DNA from: Cryptomeria japonica
Taxonomy: Eukaryota > Streptophyta > Pinopsida > Cupressales > Cupressaceae
Direction of reading: 5' to 3'
Length of the DNA: 60,000 nucleotides
NCBI RefSeq assembly: GCF_030272615.1
Contig: NC_081408.1
Location: forward strand, 201,154,341-201,214,340
Under the pieces are notes generated by a model, which made no database searches, had not been told where the DNA came from, and worked only from the letters and a program-made list of their open reading frames with translations. This document shows, piece after piece, positions 30,530 through 41,149 of the stretch. Each line of letters opens with the position of its first letter. Positions within the stretch are counted from its first letter, which is position 1. Made by a program: the position numbers and the translations under genes.

Positions 30530-32389
30530 ATGCCCCAATTTGTGATGCAGAGTCGACAGTATCCATTGATCACACGGGAGAACCGACCAGATTGCTTCAT
30601 GCTACGACACAAACTCAGGAGTACAGAGAGAGATACATTAGCAGGACTTGGGATATACTATGTCACATTCATGCCCGAGATTAGGGCAAACACAGGACTG
30701 CTTACCGCATTGGCAGAGCGATGGCATTCAGAGACTTCCTCCTTCCATCTGGCGACTAGAGAGGCAACGGTGACACTAGAGGATGTATGGCGTATCCTCC
30801 ACATTCTGATTCATGGAGAGATGATAGAGTATGACCCAGTGATAGGGAGAGATGCATTGTGTAGACTATTTGAGTGCAACGCAGATGATTTGGATATTGT
30901 CGAGAGGGAGATTGGCTGGGAGAGCATGGCTTCAAAGTACGATCGACGATATGTGGTGATAGCCATGGTTATAGCATGTCTACTAGCAGGAGATAGACAA
31001 GGACATGGATTCCCTATTGGATGGGGAAGAGTGCTGGAGAGGATGGCAACAGAGGGGATGGTGTATGCATGGGGACCATGTGTACTTGCTATGCTACATT
31101 TTCAGTTGCATCAGATAACATATCAGGGAGTTCAGACTTTGAGCTATGGAGTCACATTGCTACAGGTATGGGCATTTGAGCACATAGCCATATGTCGACC
31201 GATCACAGATAGAGAGGTAGTACCACATCGACCATATGTGTACTGCTATGGGGGAGCACTGAGACAGGGTCCTTTTGGATACATATTGTACTGGCGACAT
31301 GAGCTAGACCAACTGAGAAAGTTCATATGGAGGCCATATCATGATTGCTCGGGATGGTTAGATGACAGTGAGGAGCTACCTTATTGTAGATAGGAGAGGT
31401 ACCTGATTGGGCAACCAGTGAATCGCCAGAGAGTGATTGAGTTGTACGTGCCAGAGAGAGTCAAACGACAGTTTGGAGAGAGGCAGGATGTACCTAGGAG
31501 GACTACACACTTTGCCCGATCTCACAGAGAGACGAGTCAGTGGGGGAGTATGATTCAGCCACACATAGCATATGCTGACTTCTCACAGCTATAGCAGAGA
31601 CTGTGGGAGTGGAGATCAGATGTGGAGGATGCTAGGACGATAGAGGAGTATGATAGATGGTTTTCACAACGATGGCCAGTGCCATTGACAGATCTGGATA
31701 TTCCAGTACCGAGGCGATAGGAGGACTTCCCACTCACAGGAGAGGAGGAGGGAGATGATGAGGACGAGGAGGAGGAGGGCGGGGATGAGGATGGGGATGA
31801 TGAGGACAGAGACAAGGATGAGGGTGGGGATGATGAGGACAGAGATGAGGATGACGATGACGATGACAGAGATGGGGATGGGGATGACGAGAAGGAGGCA
31901 TGGCAGGACATATCCATAGAGCCAGAGACAGCTAGGACAGAGGAGATGGAGAAGTGCAGGGCTACCATAGCGAGTCAGCAGGATCACATTGCGACTTTAG
32001 AGAGACAGCAGGATCAGTTTAGAGCAGAGATAGCTAGACTCACAGTAGCTCGAGATGCAGCGATTGCTCAGGCACAGCGAGAGGAACAGAGAGTCACCGA
32101 GTATATTGGATCGATTTGGGATGCCAGTGCACGGGAGATGGCACAGATGCTGGTAGAGACTGGAGAGGAGATACGCCATTGGAGGACACTATATGAGAGT
32201 GCAGTTCCACCAGAGAAGAGAGCACCTTCATATCAGGCATGATCAAGGATAGAGAGTAGGGCACGCTCTCGGAGGTCATTGAGCAACATGGGGGTGAGTG
32301 GACCTATGAGACCACCACAGCCAGGACCAGGAGGGACATCATCCACGAGACATGGCAGGGATGAGGAGGACAGAGGGAGCACCCAGTAA
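30530..32389 (+). pseudogene. plant mobile domain (PMD, MAIN-like) protein, antisense in G2
   Basis: One frame of 620 codons, MPQFVMQSRQYPLITRENRP to a TAA at 32387, with four premature stops (TAG 31391, TAG 31592, TAG 31718, TGA 32240), all explicable by C-to-T changes. Residues 1-285 are a PMD: LTALAERWHSETSSFHL, ATVTLEDVWRILHILIHGE, WGRVLERMATEGMVYAWGPCVLAMLHF-type core and VTLLQVWAFEHIAICRP. About 400-460 is an Asp/Glu-rich repeat; about 470-570 a coiled coil ending GEEIRHWRTLYE. PMD proteins include Arabidopsis MAIN and MAIL1 (nuclear, gene expression and TE silencing) and many TE-borne copies. Here it lies antisense to the element transcript, as in G3. The first 287 codons are open and could be expressed. 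Confidence 0.85.
31735..31890 (+). repeat. acidic-codon minisatellite in the PMD gene
   Basis: Runs of GATGAGGAC / GGGGATGATGAGGACAG units encode the Asp/Glu-rich linker. Unit boundaries are irregular. Confidence 0.65.
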
Positions 32390-33612
32390 CAGAGGCACGT
32401 GCTCCTTAGACAGACAGTGGACATTATGTAGTTTAACATTTTGTAGTAGTCAGCTTGCAGGCCATAGTTAGGATAGACAGTCCAATTTTGTACTCCGATA
32501 TTATTGTGACATATGATATGATATGCATCGATATGATGGGATGCAATGTGTTATGACTGATAGTTATTTTCTATGTATAGATGACTTATGTATGGTTGAT
32601 GTACCATTATGGAACATGTATGGATGCATTTTTATTTTATGTGTTTTTGATGCATTTATAAAATGAAATGGATAAAATGCTTGATATAATGCTCAATGTA
32701 ATGTTTGATATAATGCAAATGGATGACCAAATGGATGTAGGATGCAACGTATGTTTGGAGATCGGAGCACTAGACCGAACTGACTATCTGACCAGACGGA
32801 AGAAATGTTAGTAAGAAGAAAATGAGACAGAGGACAGTTAGAGATGAAGAAAACTTGCTTTCAGTAATGCATTTTGTAGGTGAGAACCTTTATTTTTATG
32901 TAGCAAAACGGATGCGTACCATCATGGTATTGAAGGCCAGAGCTAAAATGCAACCCTTTTTGCAAAAGACAGACAGATCACAGAAAAACAACAATCGCAA
33001 TCAAAAAAGTTGCAATAAGATAGGGAATATGGATGAAAAGTTATAATAAGCAAATGGATAAATGACCAAAAGCTATGATAGACTGAAAGCTACAAACAAG
33101 ATGTGTGATGCTCATGAAGATCATCAGCCTTGTCAAGATCAAAGGTGGAAAGAGGAAATGGACATGAGGGACAATAGGATATGAAGGGTAATGACAGGGG
33201 TTCAATAGGATAATGGAACAATGAAGGACAAAAGGATATGATAGGATAAAACCTGCCCCCAAGTGTGGTATGAAAGAAGTTCATGGATTACGCATGACGC
33301 CTATTTGCCAGGTTTTCATCACGGTACTTTCCCAAGGTGCTTGTTTGCCAGGTTTTCACCAGTGGACGAATTATTTTTGCTTTACTTTTTTTCTTTCTTT
33401 TTTTTTTTTTTTTTTTTTTCACTTTTTTTCAATTTTTAATTTTTGACTTTTTCAATAGAAGATGGACACATGATAGTGGATGGAAGAAGGACTCAAGCGT
33501 CTTTTTTTTTGGATAGTAGCTTTGAAAAAAATGAACCATGACCTTTAAAAGTATGCTCAAAGACGTTGGTAGGATAAGGACATGGAAAAAGAGATGAAAC
33601 TAAGGCAAGGAT
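32390..33612. other. G2 spacer between the convergent PMD gene and the sense ORF
   Basis: No ORF of note. It contains TGATATAATGC-type AT repeats (32510-32720), a TGCCCCCAAGTGTG string (33254) resembling one at 57414 in TG-R, a short direct repeat TTTGCCAGGTTTTCA (33304 and 33348), and a strongly T-rich stretch (33380-33460) with over 20 consecutive T. The T-run is A-rich on the strand of the element and could mark an old polyadenylated end, or be simple slippage. Confidence 0.5.
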
Positions 33613-36231
33613 TTATGCAAGGGATGGGATCAAAGGGATCGAAGGATGGAAAATATGCATTGGATAATGGATAGGGTATTGGAAGAATTGGGCTTCAGTG
33701 GATGGAAATGAAGGCAAGATCGACATTGGCACACACCTTGAGGGGTGATGGATTGATGGAGGAAAAATGTATTTTGGATATTGAGATTTTGATGGAGGAA
33801 CGACTATGGATTTTGGGACATAAGGGCCCAAAACGGATGAAGAAGGTGGTGGAGAAATAGACTTGGAAGGTTTGGACGGAGGAACAGCAATTTTAGATGC
33901 CAATCTGGGTTGTTCTTTTTGTGCTTCAAGGAGCTTCTTGGGGATCCACATGGTTTTTGACTTTTCATGCTTTTGTGGTTCCTTGGAGTGCATTGCTTGC
34001 ACAAGGGATTTAGAAACCCATATATATTTTGACTTTGCTTTATTTTTCTCAGTGGGCCTTTGTGGCCTTTTGGATATTTCTTTTTCTTTATAGATCATAT
34101 TGTTCTTTGTTTTGACATGTCGACTATATTGGACATGTTGATCCTTGAATACATATGGATTGCTAGACTTATGACTTTTATAGTTGGCATCCAAATTGCT
34201 TGGAGGGGGAAAGGAATGCATGGATGGATATGAATGAAATGGACTTCTTTTGGATGGATGAAATTTACTCAAGGATGTGTGCCTTTGCTGACCTTGCATA
34301 GGAGATGGAGGGATATAGGGACCTAGAATGGATGGAAGCGATGATGGGGAAGGTGGACATTTGGATTTTGACATTGAAGGGATACCAGCGCCTTGAGTGT
34401 GAGCTCTATAGCCATGACCATTAGTATATTCTTTGATATGGAGGGGTTCTTGCTCATGAAGGTCTACTCCTTTGCCTTTATGAATATCTTGACTTGTAGG
34501 ATGCTCTTTTCTTTGGGAAGAAGACGCGAGTCCATTATGAGGTGGATATGATATGAGAGAAACAATGAGATCTTGAAGTGGATCGGATTGCACCAAAGTG
34601 GAAGAACCCATTATGCATGTCGAGGGTTCATGAACATCTTTCACTGACATGTTAGAATCATGAAGGGGATTAGGATCATGAGAGGGACTAGGATTGTGTT
34701 GTGGACATGGATCAATGACAAGCTCTTCAAGAGATGGAATGGGAGAAATAATGGGATCATCAAAAGAAATGGGATCTTGGGGTGGACACGGAGGATTAGG
34801 ACATGGAGATGGAGGACTGATGGCATCTTGTGGAGGATTTGAAGGAATAATTCGATCATGACAAGGAGGAAGATCATTGGAATCCTCTTTAAAGGTGCTT
34901 TGCTCTTGACTTTTAATGGGATCATCGGAAAGGATGGAAGGGATATCTGGAATGTCAATGGGATTTGAAAGGACATTTTTTTCATGAAATGGAAGGGGAT
35001 CGTTTGGGATTGGATGGACTAGGATATCTTGATCTTGCCTGGGGAATGGAGTGTTAATAGGACTTTGGATAGGATGGACAAGAATAGGGGAATCATCGTG
35101 AGTGTCTGGGAAAATGGGATCCTGGTCAACAATTGGATGGGAGGATAAGGTTTCAGGATCTTGATCTTGATTTTCTTTAGGACTCATTTCTTCATGCTCT
35201 AAATTACCCTCTTGACATGAGGTTGGACTTTGGATATGCATGAGGGATTCTGACAAGGGATCAATGTTTTGGCATGAAGGAAATGCACTTTGAACATTTG
35301 TGATGGATTCTAGCAAGAAATCAATGCTTGAACATGAGGAAGAGGCACTTCGAATGGGGTCCTCTAAAACAGGTAATGGCAATAAAGTGCATGGTGGCAT
35401 TGGGTCTTGTATTTGTGAAACATGACAAGGATGTGTATCATGAATTGGATTATTTTGGCATTCAATTATGGATAGCCCTTGGGTAATTGCATCCTTGGGT
35501 GTATTGTTTGATGAGGATAATATGGAAGGTTCTTGTGAAACTTCTAGAGGTGTAGGGATAGATGCCACTAGAGAGTCAATTTGTTTGTGGGGGAATGAGG
35601 CATTGCTAGACATAAGTGTATTATCTTGATATTCTTCAAAGAACTCACTTGGTAATTTCCTTAAGATCATTGCAATAAAGCCACATTTCTTTTGAGGTTT
35701 TGACATGATTGGATCTGGCATTTGAACTTGTTTTTGGTTTGATGTCATGTTTTGATATTGGACTTGGTTCAATTGTTCTAACATGTTTGAAACTTGGGTT
35801 GGTGTGTGCTGCAACCTTTGTTTTTGAATGTTTAGTTGTGGTTGTTGACATTGATATTCCACCATTGGTTGAATCATTTGTGGACATTGTATAGTTGGTT
35901 GGACATATTGTTGAAATTGGACCATTGGTTCTATTGGTTTTATATGTTGGACAATTGGTTGAACCATTGGTTGTATTGGTTGAAAATCTGATTGATAGTA
36001 AACACCTTCTTGTTCTTGTTGTGGAGGCACATAATGTTGAAATTGATGTTGTCTCTTTTCTTGAAATTGTTTCATCATCTCTATTTGGGAGAGGAGAGCT
36101 AGTATGTCTGATCGTTCAAGAAGAGATCTTACATCAATTGGCTCAATCTTTGGATTTTGACCTGGAAATTTTCGAAACATTTTGGACACTTGTGATCTAT
36201 TCTTCGCAATGTTTTTCACTCTGTGTTCCAA
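33613..36231 (-). CDS. 872-aa Gln/Pro-rich protein of G2 (unrecognised)
   Basis: Uninterrupted frame of 872 codons, unusual in this decayed window. An upstream ATG at about 36411 (MSIETRFQAP) is in frame but separated by one TAA, so the full ancestral product was about 60 aa longer, with a coiled-coil segment LQIQKLEEKLAQEEEILEHRVKN at the join. Residues 1-60: basic, helical. 75-190: Gln-rich, with repeats of QPMVQ/IQPMVEYQ type. 190-560: Pro/Ser/Asp-rich, many DPI/HPI repeats. 600-872: Lys/Ser/Pro-rich with paired motifs, ILGPYIPPSP and VLGPYVPKS, and YIWVSKSLVQA and MWIPKKLLEA. No gag, knuckle or catalytic motif. It occupies the gag-pol place of the element and may be a structural or RNA-binding substitute; unproven. 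Confidence 0.7.
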   Translation of the reverse strand: MEHRVKNIAKNRSQVSKMFRKFPGQNPKIEPIDVRSLLERSDILALLSQIEMMKQFQEKRQHQFQHYVPPQQEQEGVYYQSDFQPIQPMVQPIVQHIKPIEPMVQFQQYVQPTIQCPQMIQPMVEYQCQQPQLNIQKQRLQHTPTQVSNMLEQLNQVQYQNMTSNQKQVQMPDPIMSKPQKKCGFIAMILRKLPSEFFEEYQDNTLMSSNASFPHKQIDSLVASIPTPLEVSQEPSILSSSNNTPKDAITQGLSIIECQNNPIHDTHPCHVSQIQDPMPPCTLLPLPVLEDPIRSASSSCSSIDFLLESITNVQSAFPSCQNIDPLSESLMHIQSPTSCQEGNLEHEEMSPKENQDQDPETLSSHPIVDQDPIFPDTHDDSPILVHPIQSPINTPFPRQDQDILVHPIPNDPLPFHEKNVLSNPIDIPDIPSILSDDPIKSQEQSTFKEDSNDLPPCHDRIIPSNPPQDAISPPSPCPNPPCPPQDPISFDDPIISPIPSLEELVIDPCPQHNPSPSHDPNPLHDSNMSVKDVHEPSTCIMGSSTLVQSDPLQDLIVSLISYPPHNGLASSSQRKEHPTSQDIHKGKGVDLHEQEPLHIKEYTNGHGYRAHTQGAGIPSMSKSKCPPSPSSLPSILGPYIPPSPMQGQQRHTSLSKFHPSKRSPFHSYPSMHSFPPPSNLDANYKSHKSSNPYVFKDQHVQYSRHVKTKNNMIYKEKEISKRPQRPTEKNKAKSKYIWVSKSLVQAMHSKEPQKHEKSKTMWIPKKLLEAQKEQPRLASKIAVPPSKPSKSISPPPSSSVLGPYVPKSIVVPPSKSQYPKYIFPPSIHHPSRCVPMSILPSFPSTEAQFFQYPIHYPMHIFHPSIPLIPSLA

Positions 36232-37562
36232 TATCTCTTCTTCTTGAGCTAGTTTCTCCTCTAGTTTTTGTATTTGAAGACTTGTTTCATCATAAAGAGT
36301 TTGATCGATATTGCCTTGTTGTTGGGTTTGATATAATTATGATTGCATTGTTGGTTGATATGTCAAACTTTGTTGTATCATTGGTGCTTGGAACCTTGTT
36401 TCAATAGACATGTCACTATGCAAATGCAATATTTTTGGAATTTTTCAAGGATAATGTATGATATGCAACTAAATGCAAACTAAATAAATGAAGATGCAAT
36501 CTATGGCAAGAATGCAACCTATGTTTTTGTTCTTTTTCAAGATTTTGACAAACTTTTTGGAATGCATATCTAAAATGAGACCCTTAGGAAATTGAAATGA
36601 TTTCTAGACCTCAGAGGACAAAAGGACCAAGTGACAAAAGGACAAAATGACAATGTCTCCCCTATATGCTTGGATACTAAGCTAGGTTTGACCAAATGAC
36701 ATTGATGACAAAAAGACAAAAATTTGATAAGGTCTAGACTTCCTAACAATAACTTAGGGTTTATCAAAGATTTGGATTACTCAAGTATGACAAAACCTAG
36801 TTTTGACACTATATGTAAAGGGACAATTACTATGCAAGTGACCCTAATATGATATGATAATGACCTATGCTTAATGAAGGGACCTAGGGTATGCAAATAT
36901 GAATGTATGACAATGTCAACCTAAGGCAAAACCTAAGGTTGAATAATGAAATGGTATTACTCTAATGCAAGAGGACACATGCAAATGGATGACCCTTATT
37001 GATATGCAAAGGAGTATGACTTAGGTGGAACCTAACCTTGCTACTTGACAAATGACTTTGCAAAATGCAAACCTAGGATGAACCTAAATCTAAGTGACAT
37101 GAATGTTGACACAAGATTTTGAAAAATATTTGACAACCATGTTTGAAGATGTTTTGAAGTTTGTTGGATGAAATGCTCTTATGTTTAACCTTGTTTTGAA
37201 TCAATTTGCCTTGCTTTTGAAATGAGATGCAATTCAACTTTTGACAAGTAAAGAAGACAAGATATTTTAACATAGACTCAAGACAATCATGCTCATTCCC
37301 ACATTTCTTATGGTAGGCAAGGACATTAGGTACTTGAGAGGTAGACTTGTTATGGGATTCAAGGAGAATACATAGATGCTTGACCCCACGGGCTCCCCTC
37401 CATGGCACTCACTTCTCAGGGCAGCCAAGCATTAGTCCCCATGGAGAACTTAGTATCTCTTCCAAGTATCCGAACTTGTCCTTCTCAAGCAACTAGAAGG
37501 GTTTTTGGCCTCTAAAAATAAGGTGTTCAGTAAGGATTTCTGTTAAGTGTTACTCCTTGATG

Positions 37563-37629
37563 TCACACAAGCGTGATTGAGACATTAAGCCCATCAAGAT
37601 ACCAAACAAATATAGTCACGCAAGCACGA
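37563..37629 (-). promoter_or_regulatory. twin hairpins in the G2 leader
   Basis: On the minus strand, TCGTGCTTGCGTGA (37629-37616) is followed by TCACGCTTGTGTGA (37576-37563). Each folds as a short stem closed by CTTG, with some G-U pairs. The G3 leader has TCACGTTTACGTGA and TCATGCTTGCATGA in the same places; the changes keep pairing in the second hairpin. The surrounding AATC and GACT...AAG contexts are shared. Possibly an RNA packaging or dimerisation element. Confidence 0.6.
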
Positions 37630-38284
37630 TTTAGATCGTGAGGTCCTACTTAGATGTTGATATGAGAAAGAGTCCAAGGGTCATCACTTCCCAAGTAACT
37701 GCAATTCCCACGTAACCCTTCCTTCAAAGCTTTCGCCCATCAGGTATTTGTTTATAGTGAGTTAGAATGCCAAGGTATTCTAGCCATACTCACTTTGGGT
37801 CATTCCCTTCTCACGATTGTCACTTGCTTGCAAAAGCAAATGGTTGGGAAGGCAGGCCCTCTAAAGGTGACAAACAATCAAAGACATGAGCATGGTATTG
37901 AAGATCTGGATTTCTGATCACCCTAAAAGGATGAGAGCATACTCTCCTACTCCAATGTCACACTCAACAATCAAAGCAAAAACATGTTTATTCCAACCTA
38001 TTAGAAATCACTAGGTGCCTAAAACATTAATAACAAACACCAAGTTTAGTTGTTTCTCCAAGGCAACCTGCAAAACCCAAGTTAGAAGTTTTGAGGTATT
38101 TATTCTTTGACTATCGATTCTGCATAACACACGTTAGTAGTTTGATTTTTTGTCTTAGCCATGCATATGCCAAGATGCTGCACAGATAATTAGTACCAAA
38201 AACCAAAACACAAAAAATAGAATGCAAAAGCAAGACAATTTTCAAGTAAAACACTGCATTTTTACCTCTGTTCTGGACTTTACA

Positions 38285-38398
38285 AAGGAGCAGAACTCAT
38301 GAAACAAGCGCAGAACCCATGACACAAGTGCAAAATGTCTTTAACACAAGCGCAGAATGCTCAACACAGGCGCAGGTTGTCTGACACAGGCACAGAAG
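38285..38398 (-). repeat. ACACAAGCGCAG word array in the G2 leader
   Basis: Five imperfect units with word starts near 38303, 38322, 38344, 38364 and 38384 (AACAAGCGCAG, ACACAAGTGCA, ACACAAGCGCAG, ACACAGGCGCAG, ACACAGGCACAG). It lies about 100 bp inside the primer site. G3 has a different word array at the same distance from its primer site. Confidence 0.65.
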
Positions 38399-38496
38399 TT
38401 TCCAGAAAACCCTGCACGACCCTGTTTTTGGGTTTTTTGGCCTGCAAATCAACTCAAAAGCACTCAAAGACACAATAAAGGGATTAGATGGTTAGT

Positions 38497-38515
38497 GTTC
38501 ACGTCGAGTTCACCA
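38497..38515 (-). other. primer-binding site of G2
   Basis: The minus strand reads TGGTGAACTCGACGTGAAC, five bases inside the 5' LTR; one base different from the TG-L site and unrelated to the G3 site. Confidence 0.75.
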
Positions 38516-38520
38516 ATTAA

Positions 38521-39826
38521 TGTACGTTAGGAAATAGGAAATCATCACAAGCAATATAAACATACTAATCAATAGCTCAATCACGAAAACTTAAATGTAA
38601 TGATCTATCCTAAACACACTCAATAAAGACATAAAGATGAAACATTCAAAACTAAATACTATGCAAACCAAATGTAGATCTGAATGCTTCCTTCATGCGG
38701 CTCCATTGTTCTTCTTTCCTCTCCAAATAGCCTTTGTTTGTGGATCTCACCTTCAAGTGCATACACATGAGATGAAAGAAAATAGACAAGATTATGGCGC
38801 AAGAGTACTCGAAATGTGATTTGACAAAGTAATTAGAAATTCAATAGTCTGATTAGGGGTCAAGAATCAAGGGATTTGAGTGAAGAAATTCATCCAATTT
38901 ATAGAAAAATTGGAGAGATGACAAGATTAGCATGATTCAATTCAAATGGAAATTGCAAATCAATTATGTCAATTATGACAAATTATGCACTTTCTATGCA
39001 AAATTTGTTGATTGATGATTTATGACAATTTATGACAAATTTCTATGTCAAAAATTGATTGATTGTCAATTATGACAAATTATGACAAATTTCTATGTCA
39101 TTCCCATGAATTTAGGAGAGAAATAGGAGGAAATGAAATTAAGAATTTAGAAAATTAGAAAATTAGAAATGAGGAATTAAGAAATTAGAAAATTAAGAAA
39201 TTGATGGAAATTAGAAATTAGGTAAATTAATTAATAATCTTTCATTTATTAATTAATTCACAAAGAGGAATAATTAGCCAATTAAATGAACATTTAATTG
39301 TGACAAGAAGACTTAGGATAAAATAAATAAATTATTAATCCTAAAGGGAGAAATGACAAACAAGATTAAATGAATAAATCATAAAACCTTGGAAGATGAA
39401 TTAGAAATGCAAGGACGACAATTAGGTCTTGATGTAAGATTGATTTGATATCGATTCGATCATGATTTTGGATTGATAAATGATTTCATTGATAAATGCA
39501 CCGAGGAACAATGACAAATTGATCCAAATTGACATGATTGAAGAGGATGACGATCGATGTCAAATCGATCGTAAAATGATGAGATTGACAAGTTGATAAG
39601 AGATTGACAAGATCGACCAAAATCATGATTAAAGATTGTTATCGACAAGACCAAATTCGAAAGCGATAAATGAAGAATGCAGAAGAAAGACTCGATGTTC
39701 GCAAATGATAAAAACCAAGTGCGTGACATAGGAGAAATGTTAATGCGACACAAAAACCTAAAATGAGGCAATGTGCAAATGTTAAAGTATGACTCCGCAA
39801 GCGTTGACCATTTTTAGGTGTCTACA
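38521..39826 (-). repeat. 5' LTR of G2
   Basis: 1306 bp; on the minus strand TGTAGACACCTAAAAATGG to CCTAACGTACA, with TGTA/TACA ends. It is the complete copy; the other LTR lacks the last 18 bp. The bases right of it, CTATC, would be one target duplication copy, but the partner is lost. Confidence 0.92.
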
Positions 39827-40119
39827 CTATCTATAAAGGATGTTCGCATGCCACACTATCATCTTAGACTTTTTCATTCATCTTGCATAGAGACATAACT
39901 GAGATACCTAAGAGATCTCTATGGCCTATATTTTCAATCTCTAAAGTATAAAGAGTCTAGTTAATCTATATGCTTGATTAAAACATACATTTAGTTGAAT
40001 AGTAAGTAAACATAAAGTTCATAGCTATCTAAAGGTTTTTATTAGTCAAGGGTTGAGATGTGAGTCCTCAAAGTGTTTGATTATCCTTCATGGTGGTTTG
40101 GTTTTCATACTCTACATTT

Positions 40120-40138
40120 TGGTGAGCTCAATGTGAAC
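40120..40138 (+). other. decayed primer-binding site of TG-old
   Basis: TGGTGAGCTCAATGTGAAC, four mismatches or fewer to the TG-L and G2 sites, three bases after a TCTACA LTR end. Confidence 0.55.
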
Positions 40139-41149
40139 CCACCTTTGTGAAAACCTTTACAATATTTTTAAAGATTATTTAATATATGAAAATGTTGTGT
40201 TTTCTCTTGCATCATCTTCTCTTGTTTTCTAAATTTGTCATTATTGTGCATTGTGATACTCTTCTATCAGTTTTATGACCTAGTCTACAACTTTTGGATA
40301 CATAGTTAGAAGAATCTTGAGAGATAGAATACATCCAAACTAATATAGTCCCACTAGACCCAACTCTACATTCTCTTAAAATATTGATCCTTTTTCTTCT
40401 CATCCGATCTTTAGAAACTCTTTGACCTCAAATTATTAACCTAATTCTTAATAAAATTATCCTCTTAAGGCTGAGTTTTTTATTAACCGTGAGTCTATTG
40501 TTAGCGTCCCCTTTAATAAAATATAATCTCTAGAGGAGAACTTGAGGGATTTCAATGGCTTTTTACTCTTGAAAACTTGATACCTTAAGCTACCCTTATT
40601 ATTGGTAATATGAGAGACCTACTCATATCGAATCATAAGGGCCTTGAGTTGCTTCAAGATTGACTCATATTGTTGAGACACATGTCCTTCTTCTGCATAT
40701 ATTTTCCCTCACCCTTAGGACACTCATTCACATATTACTCATCCCTAGTTGAATGTCCTAATGCTTGAGGTGTCAATTTTCATGGTCCATACAGATCCTA
40801 CTACTAATCCTTTATATTCTTTTAGTAACATAAATATTATGTCTACAAATCTTGTTACTACTAGTATTAATATTCTTTTCAATCCTTTGTGATATTCCAT
40901 TCCTACTTCCAAGGTTTCAACAAATTATACTTCTACAATTTATGCTTCCATAGTTAGTGTAGCCATGGGCAACATTTCTATTTCTATGGGTAGTCCACCT
41001 ACACCTCGCCTTCTAGGCAATCCTATTATAAACACCTCATTGCAAAATATGAGTGAAATGAAGTCTCATGTTCCTTTAATCAGACTAGTGTTGCTACACA
41101 ATTCTCACTCACCCCCTACTATCATCTCAACTCTCTTTCCTTGCATATC
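40139..41149 (+). other. TG-old leader and degenerate N-terminal gag region
   Basis: About 1 kb without a supportable ORF. Short Ser/Thr/Pro-rich frames (for example 40965-41153) may be decayed gag linker, which is Pro/Ser/Asn-rich in TG-L. Confidence 0.35.

Larger units (their letters stand above)
36412..38496 (-). other. G2 leader (about 2.1 kb)
   Basis: Non-coding. From about 38070 down to 37380 (minus strand) it aligns with the G3 leader at 44960-45720: AGTAGGAGAGTATGCTCT, GAATGACCCAA..GTGAGTA and the twin-hairpin block are recognisable in both. Nearer the primer site is an array of five ACACAAGCGCAG-like words with a step of about 20 bp (38285-38398). The part 36420-37300 is AT-rich with no structure I can support. 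Confidence 0.7.
28436..39826 (-). mobile_element. G2: young non-autonomous Gypsy-like element carrying an antisense PMD gene
   Basis: Minus-strand element: 5' LTR (39826-38521), primer site, about 2.1 kb of leader, one intact 872-aa sense ORF, then a plus-strand (antisense) plant mobile domain gene, polypurine tract and 3' LTR (29723-28436, missing its last 18 bases). I count about seven differences over 1288 aligned LTR positions (about 0.5%), the least of any element here. No protease, RT or integrase motif is visible. The LTR start (TGTAGACACCTAAAAATGG) and leader resemble G3, a Tat-lineage element that also has an antisense PMD gene, so G2 is probably mobilised by G3-like enzymes. Confidence 0.8.

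Noticed and set aside
31555-31968. Ser-rich minus-strand ORF
   Set aside because: Complement of the Asp/Glu-rich part of the PMD gene.
33380-33420. T-run as an RNA polymerase III terminator
   Set aside because: No A or B box or tRNA-like/SINE sequence upstream on the plus strand; simple repeat or A-run of the element strand is more likely.
34641-34985. 114-aa minus-strand ORF and plus-strand ORF at 34660-34842
   Set aside because: Shadow frames within the 872-aa ORF, whose repeats make other frames open too.
35895-36407. 170-aa plus-strand ORF
   Set aside because: Shadow of the Gln-rich part of the minus-strand ORF; Val/Leu-rich by complementarity.
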